Assembly (NCBI RefSeq): GCF_001667275.1
Contig: NZ_LZHV01000064.1
Span: 47,745-111,744 of the forward strand
DNA from: Mycobacterium sp. ACS4054
GTDB lineage: Bacteria > Actinomycetota > Actinomycetes > Mycobacteriales > Mycobacteriaceae
Direction: 5' to 3'
DNA length: 64,000 nt
The position numbers and the translations under genes were made by a program. Positions 16,560 through 24,855 of the stretch are shown here, in pieces (position 1 is the stretch's first letter; each line of letters begins with the position of its first letter). The notes beneath the pieces were generated by a model. The model was not told the origin of the DNA, did not search any database, and saw nothing but the letters and a program-made list of their open reading frames with translations.

Positions 16560-17666
16560 ATGACTGCAACAACGTATTTGAGATCCGAGGGCCGGCCCGC
16601 TCCACGACGGCGCGGCGCGGCGCACATCGCCGGGACCGCGATGGCCTTCACCCAACACCGCTACAACCAAGACGAAGTGGCGCGCGAGCTCACCGGGTTC
16701 ACCGACCCGCGGTTCCTGCGCTTCGCGCAGACAACGGGGGTCGACCAACGCAGCCTCGCGCTGCCGCTGGCGCGGTACCCACGGTTGAGCGGTTTCACCG
16801 AAGCCAACGACGCCTATCTCGAGGTCGCCGTGGACCTCGGCGAGCGGGCGATACGCTCGGCGCTGACCGAGGCCGGCATTGACCCGCACGAGGTGGACAC
16901 GATTGTGATGGTCTCGAGCACCGGCATCGCGGTACCGACCATCGACGCGCGGCTGATGACCCGGATCGGCCTGCGGCCCAACGTCAAACGCGTTCCGCTG
17001 TTCGGCCTGGGCTGCGTGGCGGGCGCCGCCGGAATGGCGCGCGTGCACGACTACCTGCAGGGCCACCCCGAGGATGTGGCCGTGCTGCTGTCGGTCGAGT
17101 TGTGTTCGCTGACCCTGCAACGCGACGACACCTCAATCCCCGCCCTCATCGGTGTGTCCTTGTTCGGCGACGGCGCCGCCGCCGTGGTCGCCACGGGCGC
17201 GGAACGAATTCCGCTGCGCCGCAACGGCCGGCACGCCCCGCGGCTGCTCGCGACCAGGAGTCGCGTGATTCCCGAGACGGTTGACGTGATGGGGTGGAAC
17301 GTCGGCTCCAGCGGCTTTCAGCTCGTGATGTCGCGCGACGTGCCGAAAATGGCCGACACCTACCTCCGCGACGAGGTCGACCGGTTCCTGGCGGACCACG
17401 GCCTGTCCCTCGCCGACATCTCGGCCTGGGTGTGTCACCCCGGTGGCCCGAAGGTGCTCGACTCGATCGAGGACGCGCTGGGGCTGCCGCCCGCAGCCCT
17501 GCGTCACAGCCGGGACTCGATGCGGGACAACGGCAACATCTCCTCGGCGTCCGTGCTCGACGTGCTGCGCCGCACCGGCAACCAGCCACCTGAAGCGGGG
17601 TCTTTCGGGGTCATGCTGGCGATGGGGCCGGGCTTCAGCTTCGAACTGTTGTTGCTGCAGTGGTGA
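16560..17666 (+). CDS. Type III polyketide synthase (Pks10/Pks11-type)
   Basis: A 368-residue chalcone-synthase-like enzyme, which elongates a fatty acyl-CoA with malonyl-CoA to make alkylpyrones or alkylresorcinols. The catalytic triad is visible: Cys in PLFGLGCVAGAAG, His in CHPGGPK and Asn in DNGNISSAS. Flanking stretches VSVELCSLT and LMLAMGPGF(S)FE match mycobacterial Pks10/Pks11. ATG at 16560 (MTATTYL) is the likely start; longer in-frame readings lack support. The stop is followed 11 bp later by an ICMT-like methyltransferase, the arrangement known from actinobacterial phenolic-lipid operons such as srsA-srsB. Confidence 0.92.
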   Translation: MTATTYLRSEGRPAPRRRGAAHIAGTAMAFTQHRYNQDEVARELTGFTDPRFLRFAQTTGVDQRSLALPLARYPRLSGFTEANDAYLEVAVDLGERAIRSALTEAGIDPHEVDTIVMVSSTGIAVPTIDARLMTRIGLRPNVKRVPLFGLGCVAGAAGMARVHDYLQGHPEDVAVLLSVELCSLTLQRDDTSIPALIGVSLFGDGAAAVVATGAERIPLRRNGRHAPRLLATRSRVIPETVDVMGWNVGSSGFQLVMSRDVPKMADTYLRDEVDRFLADHGLSLADISAWVCHPGGPKVLDSIEDALGLPPAALRHSRDSMRDNGNISSASVLDVLRRTGNQPPEAGSFGVMLAMGPGFSFELLLLQW

Positions 17667-17677
17667 CGGGGGAAGTT

Positions 17678-18181
17678 ATGTATTACTTCCTGTTCATCCT
17701 GGCCATCGCCGCCGAGCGCCTAATCGAGCTGGCCGTCGCGCAACGCAACACGAAATGGTCACTGGCGCAGGGCGGCAAGGAGTTCGGCCGCGACCATTAT
17801 CCGGCGATGGTCAGCATGCACGCCCTGCTGCTGGTCTCGTGTCTGGTCGAGACTTCCGCGCTGGCGCGGCCGTTCGTCGGTTGGCTGGGCTGGCCGATGC
17901 TCGCGGTGGTTGCGCTCAGCACACTGGTGCGCTGGCGCTGCGTGAGTGTGCTCGGAAAGCGTTGGAACCCTAGGCTTATCGTGCTCCCGGGAGCACCGTT
18001 GGTTCGCGACGGGCTGTATCGATGGGTGCGCCACCCGAATTACGCGGCGGTCACGGCGGAGGTGGCGGCACTGCCGCTGGTCCATTCGGCGTGGCTGACG
18101 GCCATCGTGTTCAGCGTTGCGAACGCGGCGGTGTTGCGGGTGCGGATCCGCGCGGAGAACGCCGCCTTGGGTTATGCGTGA
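17678..18181 (+). CDS. Isoprenylcysteine-carboxyl-methyltransferase-family membrane methyltransferase
   Basis: A 167-residue integral membrane protein with about four or five hydrophobic helices (first YYFLFILAIAAERLIELAV). It has the ICMT signature near the C-terminus, GLYRWVRHPNYAAVTAEV, where Arg-His-Pro-Asn contacts S-adenosylmethionine. ATG at 17678 has GGGGGAAG immediately upstream. In streptomycete srs-type operons a homologous enzyme methylates the alkylresorcinol made by a type III PKS, so a similar O- or C-methylation of a polyketide lipid in the membrane is likely here. The C-terminus (ENAALGYA) is typical of the family. Confidence 0.88.
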   Translation: MYYFLFILAIAAERLIELAVAQRNTKWSLAQGGKEFGRDHYPAMVSMHALLLVSCLVETSALARPFVGWLGWPMLAVVALSTLVRWRCVSVLGKRWNPRLIVLPGAPLVRDGLYRWVRHPNYAAVTAEVAALPLVHSAWLTAIVFSVANAAVLRVRIRAENAALGYA

Positions 18182-18185
18182 GCGC

Positions 18186-19031
18186 TCACGGAGCGATGGG
18201 GCGATTCGTCCACTCGCGGTCGGGGTGGCGCGGCGAGCGGAACCAGCCGCCCGCCGCGGCGGTACCGCCGTCGGTCGGGACGGTGTGGCCGGTGACGAAG
18301 GCCGACAAATCCGAGGCCAGAAACAGGATCACCCGCGCCTGGTCCTCCGGCACGCCCATCCGGCCGACCGGAACCCACTGTGGCCACTGGGCCTGCTCGT
18401 CGGCCGACAACCACCGCGAGTAAGGCACTTGAAGGGTTTCGGTGACGTCGGGCGCGATCGCATTGACCCGCACCCCGTGGCCACCGACCTGCACTGCAAG
18501 GCTGCGGGTGAACTGGATGACGGCGGCCTTGAACGCGGCGTAGACGGGGTCTTCCGGGTAGCCGCGCAGGCCCTCGACCGACGACACGTTGACGATCGCA
18601 CCGGCCCGCCGGGCCACCATCGCGGGCAGGAAGGCGTGGGTGACCAGGAAGACATGATGCAGGTTGATCCGGTAGAGCTCGTCCCAGAGGCCGGGATCGG
18701 TGTCGGCGAAATTCCCCGGATGCCGCAACCAGTGGCCCACGTTGTTCACCAGCACATCCACCCAGCCGTAGCGATCGAGCACCGATCGAGCCAGGTCGTC
18801 GACCGCGGCCGCGTCCCGCACATCGGCGACCACCGCGTCGGCCGAACCCCCCGCGTCGGCGATGTCGTCCACGACGCCGGCGGCGAGCCCGCCGTCGATG
18901 TCGACGATGACCACGTGGGCGCCCTGCCGGGCGAACAGTCGCGCGGTCGCGGCGCCGATGCCGCCGCCGCCGCCCGTCACCACGGCCACCCGGCCGGCCC
19001 GCAGCGCGTCGGGGCGCGTTTCGTCGTTCAT
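18186..19031 (-). CDS. Short-chain dehydrogenase/reductase
   Basis: A 281-residue classical SDR. The coenzyme motif TGGGGGIG is preceded by RVAVVTG, with NNVG (a variant of NNAG), a Ser in VNVSSVEG and the YAAFK active-site motif; the C-terminus has VTGHTVPTDGG. Binding of NAD(H) is likely from the Asp ending the second strand (VIVDID). It converges with the ICMT-like gene 4 bp away and diverges from the esterase at 19217. It lacks the extended N-terminus of the mycofactocin type. The substrate is unknown. Confidence 0.88.
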   Translation of the reverse strand: MNDETRPDALRAGRVAVVTGGGGGIGAATARLFARQGAHVVIVDIDGGLAAGVVDDIADAGGSADAVVADVRDAAAVDDLARSVLDRYGWVDVLVNNVGHWLRHPGNFADTDPGLWDELYRINLHHVFLVTHAFLPAMVARRAGAIVNVSSVEGLRGYPEDPVYAAFKAAVIQFTRSLAVQVGGHGVRVNAIAPDVTETLQVPYSRWLSADEQAQWPQWVPVGRMGVPEDQARVILFLASDLSAFVTGHTVPTDGGTAAAGGWFRSPRHPDREWTNRPIAP

Positions 19032-19216
19032 CGCTCATATCTTGCGCCACCAGGCAAAAAGACGTGCAGGGCCGGGGGTCAGCGGAACACTAGAATCATT
19101 TGTTGTACCCACCTGCCACCCTCGATAAACCGTGATGTAGCCAACATTCGCGCCGTCTTCACCCGCAGTTTTTCCTGGCCGCGGACGGGTATTCCGTCCG
19201 CACTTAGGAGGATTGC

Positions 19217-20254
19217 ATGGTTGGCACCACCGATCCACATCGCTTATTGCCAAGTGGCGCAATGAAGCGGCGAGTCCACCATCGCCACAGCCCACAATCG
19301 GTAGCGGTCTCGCTGGCCAGCCGGCTGATCGTGAAGAACACCATCCGTGCGTGGGCGGTTACGCCGAACCTGCACTGGCCGTTCGAATATGTCGATGGCT
19401 TCGCGGGATTGATGCCGCGGTTTGGCATTTCGGCGGAGGTCGAGCCGGTGCGGCTGGAAAACTGTGCCGCCGAGTGGGTTTGCGCGCCCGGCGCCTCGAC
19501 CGATCGAGCGATCCTCTACCTGCACGGTGGGGCCTTCCTCACCTGCGGCCTCAACACGCATCGCTCGGTGGTCACCCGGTTGTCGAAGGCCGCCGATGCC
19601 GCGGTGCTCACCGTCGGATATCGAAAGCTGCCCACGCATCAGATAACCGACGCGATCGACGACGGCATGGCCGGGCTGCGCTGGCTGGAGGAACGCGGCT
19701 TCACCGGCGATCGGATCGTGGTCGCCGGCGACTCGGCCGGCGGATATCTCGCCTTCATGACCACGCTGCTGGCCATCAACAGCGAGTTCATGAGGCCTGC
19801 CGGGATCGCCACGATCTCACCGTTCACCGATGCCGACCCGGCACGAAAGCTCAAGCACCCCAACGCGCGCAAGTGTTCAATGTTCACTCGCGGCGCGTTG
19901 TCCATGTTCGCCCGATACCTCAGCCAGGCGCAGGTCCTTCAGGGGCGGGGCGATTCGGCCGTGGCATCGCCGGTGGACGCCGAGCTGTCCGCCCTGCCGC
20001 CGGTCACCATTCATGCCAGCTCCGACGAGTTGCTGCTTCCCGACGCCGAACTGATGGCAAAGCGCTTGGAAGCCAGCGGAATCCCGTGCGATCTGCATCT
20101 CTGGGACCGCCAGATTCACGACTTCCCGTTGGCCGCGGACATCCTGCCGGAGGGCAGGCGGGCCATTCGCTACATCGGTGACTTCGTGAAGGACGTCACC
20201 GCGGCGGCCTCGCCGTGGCGCCACCACCTGCATGCCACCGCCGCGGCGGGCTAA
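19217..20254 (+). CDS. Hormone-sensitive-lipase-type alpha/beta hydrolase (Lip family)
   Basis: A 345-residue esterase of the HSL (fold-3) group. It carries the oxyanion motif HGGAF at about 103-107, the nucleophile GDSAGG with Ser at 173, an acidic residue in SSDELLLPD and the catalytic His in DRQIHDFPL. AGGAGG lies just upstream of the ATG. No signal peptide is evident; the first 30 residues are basic. Mycobacterial Lip enzymes of this kind hydrolyse short- to medium-chain esters. The region downstream stays open in the same frame up to the next gene. Confidence 0.87.
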   Translation: MVGTTDPHRLLPSGAMKRRVHHRHSPQSVAVSLASRLIVKNTIRAWAVTPNLHWPFEYVDGFAGLMPRFGISAEVEPVRLENCAAEWVCAPGASTDRAILYLHGGAFLTCGLNTHRSVVTRLSKAADAAVLTVGYRKLPTHQITDAIDDGMAGLRWLEERGFTGDRIVVAGDSAGGYLAFMTTLLAINSEFMRPAGIATISPFTDADPARKLKHPNARKCSMFTRGALSMFARYLSQAQVLQGRGDSAVASPVDAELSALPPVTIHASSDELLLPDAELMAKRLEASGIPCDLHLWDRQIHDFPLAADILPEGRRAIRYIGDFVKDVTAAASPWRHHLHATAAAG

Positions 20255-20563
20255 CGCAAGTCTCGTAATCGGCTGCGCCACAACCCATCTGATGACCGGC
20301 CAGCCTCCGCACACCGCTCCACGCGGTTCTGGGCCGCCCCGTGCCGGGGCCTCGAGTGGGACCGTGTCCTGCGGATCGCAGGGTGGGGCGTCGCCGACGG
20401 AAACGCCGTCGTTAAGGCCATCGTCGCGCTCGGGCATCCACGGGCGGTCGCCCGCGGTCCCACGGTCCAACACGCGGCGGCAACCACGCGGCCTCGCGGC
20501 CGGCGAGGGCCCGATCGAGATTGGCCGTCCCGATTCGCGCGGCTGCCGATACAGTTGGTCGTG
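20255..20563. other. 309-bp gap, stop-free in the frame of both flanking genes
   Basis: No gene with a normal start is visible. The frame of the esterase, past its TAA, runs without a stop into the frame of the FHA-ABC gene. From about 20300 the codons have a high third-position GC typical of coding DNA, reading through LEWDRVLRIAGWGV. There is no ATG, GTG or TTG in it until TTG 20555. It could be a decayed gene, an N-terminal extension from a CTG start, or chance in GC-rich DNA. A small inverted repeat CGACGG-N5-CCGTCG lies near 20395. Confidence 0.4.
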
Positions 20564-23236
20564 ATGAGCCGACCATCCCCTCCTGTGTTGACCGTGCGGT
20601 ACGAGGGATCCGAGCGCACGTTCGCCCCGGGCAACGACGTAGCGATCGGGCGCGACCTACGCGCGGACGTGCGCGTGGCGCATCCGCTGATCTCCCGCAC
20701 CCACCTCATCGCCCGTTTCGACCAGGGCCGATGGGTAGCCATCGACAACGGCAGCCTCAACGGGCTATTCGTCAACCACCATCGCGTGTCCATGGTCGAC
20801 ATCCAGGACGGCATGCGCGTCAACATCGGCAACCCGGACGGTCCGGCGCTGACCTTCGAGGTCGGCCGCCACCAGGGCTCGGCCGGACGGCCCCCGCTGA
20901 CGGCGTCGATACCGATCGTCAACCCCGCCACTGCGGCGAGCCCGCAGGCTTCCGCGCCTCAGTCCGGCGCGCCATGGCCCGGCCAGCAGTCGGCGTCGGC
21001 CGCCTTTCGGCAGCCCAGCGGCCCGCAGCCCGTTCATCCGCCGAGCGCACCGCAGCCCGTTCATCCGCCGAGCGGTTCGGTGCCCAGCCCGCCGTCGGCC
21101 GCCCAGCCCCGGTACCCGACCGGTGGCCAGCCGGCGCCCCCTCCTAGCGGGCCGCAGCACGCCCCCCAGATCTACCGCTCGCAGCCGATGAATCTGCCCC
21201 CGGCCCAGGCCGCGCAGCCGCCGGGACTGGAGACTCAGCGCGTCAGTGGTGACGCGTCGAACCTCGCGACGTCGATGATGAAGATCCTGCGGCCGGGCCG
21301 GGCGGTCGAGTCGACCCCGGGCGCAATCAAGATCGGCCGCGCCAACGACAACGACATCGTCATCCCCGAGGTGCTCGCGTCGCGGCACCACGCCACCCTG
21401 GTCCCGACGCCGCACGGCACCGAGATCCACGACAACCGCAGCATCAACGGCACGTTCGTCAACGGCGCGCGGGTCGACTCGGCGGTGCTGCACGACGGTG
21501 ACGTGGTCACCATCGGCAACATCGACCTCGTCTTCGCCGGCGGCACCCTGGCCCGTCGCGACGAGAGCGCCACCGCCACCCGCACCGGCGGGCTGGACGT
21601 GCGCGGTGTGACGTGGACGATCGAGAACAACAAGACGCTGCTGGACGACATCTCGCTGGGCGCGCAGCCCGGCACGCTGACGGCGGTGATCGGCCCCTCC
21701 GGGGCGGGCAAGTCGACGTTCGCCCGACTGGTCGCGGGGTACACGCACCCCACCCGCGGCACGGTCGCGTTCGAGGGCCACAACGTCCACGCCGAGTACG
21801 CCTCGCTGCGCAGCAGGATCGGCATGGTGCCCCAGGACGACGTGGTGCACGGGCAGCTCACGGTGCAGCAGGCGTTGATGTACGCCGCAGAGCTGCGGCT
21901 GCCGCCCGACACCACCAAGGACGACCGGGCTCAGGTGGTGGCCCGGGTGCTCGAGGAGCTGGAGATGACCCAGCACCTGCACACCCGGGTCGACAAGCTC
22001 TCCGGTGGCCAGCGCAAGCGCGCGTCGGTCGCCCTGGAGCTGCTGACCGGGCCGTCGCTGCTGATCCTCGACGAGCCCACCTCCGGCCTGGACCCGGCGC
22101 TGGACCGCCAGGTGATGACCATGCTGCGGCAGCTCGCCGACGCGGGCCGCGTGGTGCTCGTCGTCACCCACTCGCTGACGTACCTGGACGTGTGCGATCA
22201 GGTCCTGCTGCTGGCCCCGGGCGGCAAGACCGCGTTCTGCGGGCCGCCCAGCCAGATCGGCCCCGCCATGGGGACCACGAACTGGGCCGACATCTTCAGT
22301 ACGGTCGCCGGCGATCCGGACGGGTCCAAGGCGCGATACCTGGCGCGCACGGGACCGCAGCCGCCACCGCCCCCGGCGCAACAGCCCGCCGACCTCGGCG
22401 ACCCCTCGCACACCAGCCTGTTCCGGCAGTTCTCCACGATCGCCAGGCGGCAGGTCCGGCTGATCTTCTCCGACCGCGGCTACTTCGTGTTCCTGGCGCT
22501 GCTGCCGTTCATCATGGGTTCGCTATCCATGTCGGTGCCCGGCACCGTCGGCTTCGGCACCCCCAACCCGATGGGCGCCGCGCCCAACGAGCCGGGTCAG
22601 ATCCTGGTGCTGCTCAACGTCGGCGCGGTGTTCATGGGAACGGCCCTCACCATCCGCGACCTCATCGGTGAACGCCCGATCTTCCTGCGCGAACAGGCGG
22701 TCGGCCTGTCCACCACCGCTTACCTGCTCGCGAAGGTCTGCGTCTACACGGTTTTCGCCATCATCCAATCGGCGATCGTGACGATCATCGTGCTGCTGGG
22801 CAAGGGCGGACCGACCCACGGGGCCGTCGCCCTGGGCCGGCCCGGCCTCGAGCTGTTCGCCGACGTGGCGTTGACGTGCGTGGCCTCGGCGATGCTGGGG
22901 TTGGCGCTGTCGGCCATCGCCAAGTCGAACGAACAGATCATGCCGCTGCTCGTCGTGGCGGTCATGTCGCAGCTGGTGTTCTCCGGCGGCATGATCCCGG
23001 TGACCGGACGGCTGGGCCTGGACCAGATGTCCTGGGCGACGCCGGCGCGCTGGGGGTTCGCCGCGTCGGCCTCCACCGCCGACCTCACCGCGTTGGTGCC
23101 CGGCCCGCTCAGCCCGAAGGACTCCCACTGGCGCCACACGCCGGGCGCGTGGTGGTTCGACATCGCCATGCTCGTGCTGATCAGCCTCTTCTACCTGGGC
23201 TTCGTCCGCTGGAAGATCAGGCTCAGGGGCGGCTGA
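20564..23236 (+). CDS. FHA-domain ABC exporter, Rv1747 orthologue
   Basis: An 890-residue ABC half-transporter closely matching M. tuberculosis Rv1747. The order is FHA-1 (about 1-105, with VGRD-like IGRDLRADVRV and NGSLNGL), a Pro-rich linker (about 115-225), FHA-2 (about 245-330, IGRANDNDIVIP and NRSINGTFVNGA), nucleotide-binding domain (Walker A GPSGAGKS at about 376, signature LSGGQRKRA, Walker B LLILDEP) and an ABC-2 membrane domain with six helices. In M. tuberculosis the FHA domains bind phosphothreonines made by PknF and the transporter affects cell-wall lipids. Here the kinase gene is not adjacent. ATG 20564 follows a poor ribosome-binding site; an in-frame TTG lies 9 nt upstream. 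Confidence 0.95.
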   Translation: MSRPSPPVLTVRYEGSERTFAPGNDVAIGRDLRADVRVAHPLISRTHLIARFDQGRWVAIDNGSLNGLFVNHHRVSMVDIQDGMRVNIGNPDGPALTFEVGRHQGSAGRPPLTASIPIVNPATAASPQASAPQSGAPWPGQQSASAAFRQPSGPQPVHPPSAPQPVHPPSGSVPSPPSAAQPRYPTGGQPAPPPSGPQHAPQIYRSQPMNLPPAQAAQPPGLETQRVSGDASNLATSMMKILRPGRAVESTPGAIKIGRANDNDIVIPEVLASRHHATLVPTPHGTEIHDNRSINGTFVNGARVDSAVLHDGDVVTIGNIDLVFAGGTLARRDESATATRTGGLDVRGVTWTIENNKTLLDDISLGAQPGTLTAVIGPSGAGKSTFARLVAGYTHPTRGTVAFEGHNVHAEYASLRSRIGMVPQDDVVHGQLTVQQALMYAAELRLPPDTTKDDRAQVVARVLEELEMTQHLHTRVDKLSGGQRKRASVALELLTGPSLLILDEPTSGLDPALDRQVMTMLRQLADAGRVVLVVTHSLTYLDVCDQVLLLAPGGKTAFCGPPSQIGPAMGTTNWADIFSTVAGDPDGSKARYLARTGPQPPPPPAQQPADLGDPSHTSLFRQFSTIARRQVRLIFSDRGYFVFLALLPFIMGSLSMSVPGTVGFGTPNPMGAAPNEPGQILVLLNVGAVFMGTALTIRDLIGERPIFLREQAVGLSTTAYLLAKVCVYTVFAIIQSAIVTIIVLLGKGGPTHGAVALGRPGLELFADVALTCVASAMLGLALSAIAKSNEQIMPLLVVAVMSQLVFSGGMIPVTGRLGLDQMSWATPARWGFAASASTADLTALVPGPLSPKDSHWRHTPGAWWFDIAMLVLISLFYLGFVRWKIRLRGG
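21023..21074 (+). repeat. Two 27-bp tandem units in the Pro-rich linker of the ABC exporter
   Basis: A 25-nt sequence at 21023-21047 recurs at 21050-21074, a 27-bp period that encodes PQPVHPPSA then PQPVHPPSG. It sits in the disordered linker between the two FHA domains, where slippage can change linker length without harming the folds. The linker carries the regulatory phosphothreonines in the M. tuberculosis protein. Confidence 0.85.
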
Positions 23237-23247
23237 GGCGGCGCCGG

Positions 23248-23412
23248 TCAGGCCCCTTTGCGCATCACCTGGTCGGCCGCGGCGCGCATGCGATCCGACA
23301 GCGCAAGGAGATCGTGCTCGCCGACGCCGAGCGGAAGGGTGTAGGCCAGCTGGCGCAATTCGACCGAGTAGTTACGCAGGTCGTCACGGAGGCGTGTCTC
23401 AACAGTGGGCAT
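23248..23412 (-). CDS. Small hypothetical protein (54 aa)
   Basis: A 54-residue, probably all-helical protein starting MPTVETRLRDDL and ending DRMRAAADQVMRKGA. It has no signal peptide, cysteines or recognised domain. A good ribosome-binding site (GGGAG, about 6 nt from the ATG) supports translation. It converges with the Rv1747 orthologue 11 bp away and is divergent from the operon starting at 23660. I do not recognise it. Confidence 0.6.
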   Translation of the reverse strand: MPTVETRLRDDLRNYSVELRQLAYTLPLGVGEHDLLALSDRMRAAADQVMRKGA

Positions 23413-23659
23413 GACTTCTCCCTCAGGCTGCGGCTGGGCAGAGTGCCCGGTCCCCGTCGACCGGCCGGTATGCAAATCTTCGCAGCCCGGCCACCCAACT
23501 ACGAGAGCGCCGATGCGAATTAACGGGAGTTTGACAGCGTCTTTACAGTCCGGGCCTCGGCCGGGCCTACCGTCACGGCGAAATCCCCGGCGCGATCTCG
23601 CCGTGGCGTTACGCTGACGCTGCTCGGTGTAAGGCTCGCGGAAAGGCACAGGCGCCCGG

Positions 23660-24838
23660 ATGGACTTCGAACTCGACGCCGGGCAGCGCGCATGGCTGAC
23701 CGAGGTCCGCGAGTTTCTCCGCGCCAACGTCACCGCCGAGTTGCGAGCCGAGCTGGCCCAGCATGACCTGGAGTACCCCGACGGCGAGGTGGCGCGGTTC
23801 CGCCGCAAGATCGGGGAGAGGGGCTGGTTCGGGCTGAACTGGCCGCGCGAGTACGGCGGACTCGGCCTGGGCGCCGTCCATTTGCATCTGCTCGCCACCG
23901 AATTCGAGTACTGGGGCGTGCCCGGGCCGGATCTGACGGTCACATCGGTGGCGCCGATGATCATGCGGCACGGCACCGAACGAAACAAGACCGAATGGCT
24001 GCCGCCGATCGCCAGGGGCGAAATGGTCTGCGCCGTCGGCTATTCCGAGCCCGAGGCGGGTACCGACCTGGCCAGCCTGCGCACCAGCGCGGTGCGGGAC
24101 GGCGACGAGTGGGTGATCAACGGCACCAAGATCTGGAACAGCGGCGCGCAGCGCGCCACCCACGAGTGGCTGTGTGTCCGCACCGATCCCAACGCCGTTC
24201 GGCACCGGGGCATCTCGGTCATCATCGTGCCGATCGACAGCCCCGGCGTGACGATCCGGCCGCTCTACGCGTGGTCGGGCTATCGCACCAACGAGGTGCA
24301 CTTCCGCGACGTGCGCGTCCCGGTCACCAACCTGGTGGGCGAGGTCAACCGCGGCTGGACGTACATCACCGGTGCGCTTGACCTCGAACGCGGCGCCCTG
24401 ACCAACGCCGGCGACCTGCGGCGCGCCGTGGAAGAGCTGCGTGAGCTCGCGCGGCGGCCGCGCCGGGACGGCACGGTGCCGGCCGAGAGCGCGTCGCTGC
24501 GACGCCGGCTTGCGCAGGCCGAGGCCGACGTGGCGGTCGCCACGCTGATGGGTTACGAGGCGGCCTCGATCCTCGACAGCGGCGTGATCCCGTCGGTGGA
24601 GGTCAGCGTCGAGAAGGTGTTCACCAGTGAACTGCGCCAGCGCATCGCCGTGCTCGCGCTCGATCTCCTCGGCCCGGACGGGCTGCTGGCGCACCGCAGC
24701 GAAAACGCGCCGGTGGCCGGCAAGTTCGAGCGACTGTACCGGGCCGCGCCCCTGATGCGTTTCGGCGGCGGGACCAACGAGGTGCTTCGCGACATCATCG
24801 CCCAGCGCGGGCACAAGATGCCCAGCTACGGGCGCTGA
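23660..24838 (+). CDS. Acyl-CoA dehydrogenase (FadE26-like subunit)
   Basis: A 392-residue acyl-CoA dehydrogenase with the usual helical N-domain, central beta-domain (AVGYSEPEAGTDLASL, KIWNSGAQ) and C-domain (FGGGTNEVLRDIIAQ). It resembles FadE26, which in M. tuberculosis forms a heterotetramer with FadE27 (ChsE4-ChsE5) acting on steroid side-chain CoA esters. It is followed 17 bp later by a second, shorter dehydrogenase, so a heteromeric enzyme is likely. It is the first gene of a nine-gene operon; 247 bp upstream hold the promoter. The acyl-CoA substrate is inferred to be branched or bulky, but is unknown. Confidence 0.9.
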   Translation: MDFELDAGQRAWLTEVREFLRANVTAELRAELAQHDLEYPDGEVARFRRKIGERGWFGLNWPREYGGLGLGAVHLHLLATEFEYWGVPGPDLTVTSVAPMIMRHGTERNKTEWLPPIARGEMVCAVGYSEPEAGTDLASLRTSAVRDGDEWVINGTKIWNSGAQRATHEWLCVRTDPNAVRHRGISVIIVPIDSPGVTIRPLYAWSGYRTNEVHFRDVRVPVTNLVGEVNRGWTYITGALDLERGALTNAGDLRRAVEELRELARRPRRDGTVPAESASLRRRLAQAEADVAVATLMGYEAASILDSGVIPSVEVSVEKVFTSELRQRIAVLALDLLGPDGLLAHRSENAPVAGKFERLYRAAPLMRFGGGTNEVLRDIIAQRGHKMPSYGR

Positions 24839-24855
24839 CGGGCCGACCGGACACC

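Noticed and set aside
23531..23550. TTGACA as a -35 for the nine-gene operon
   Set aside because: No -10-like hexamer lies 16-19 bp downstream; the following sequence is GC-rich. The promoter must be elsewhere in 23413-23659.
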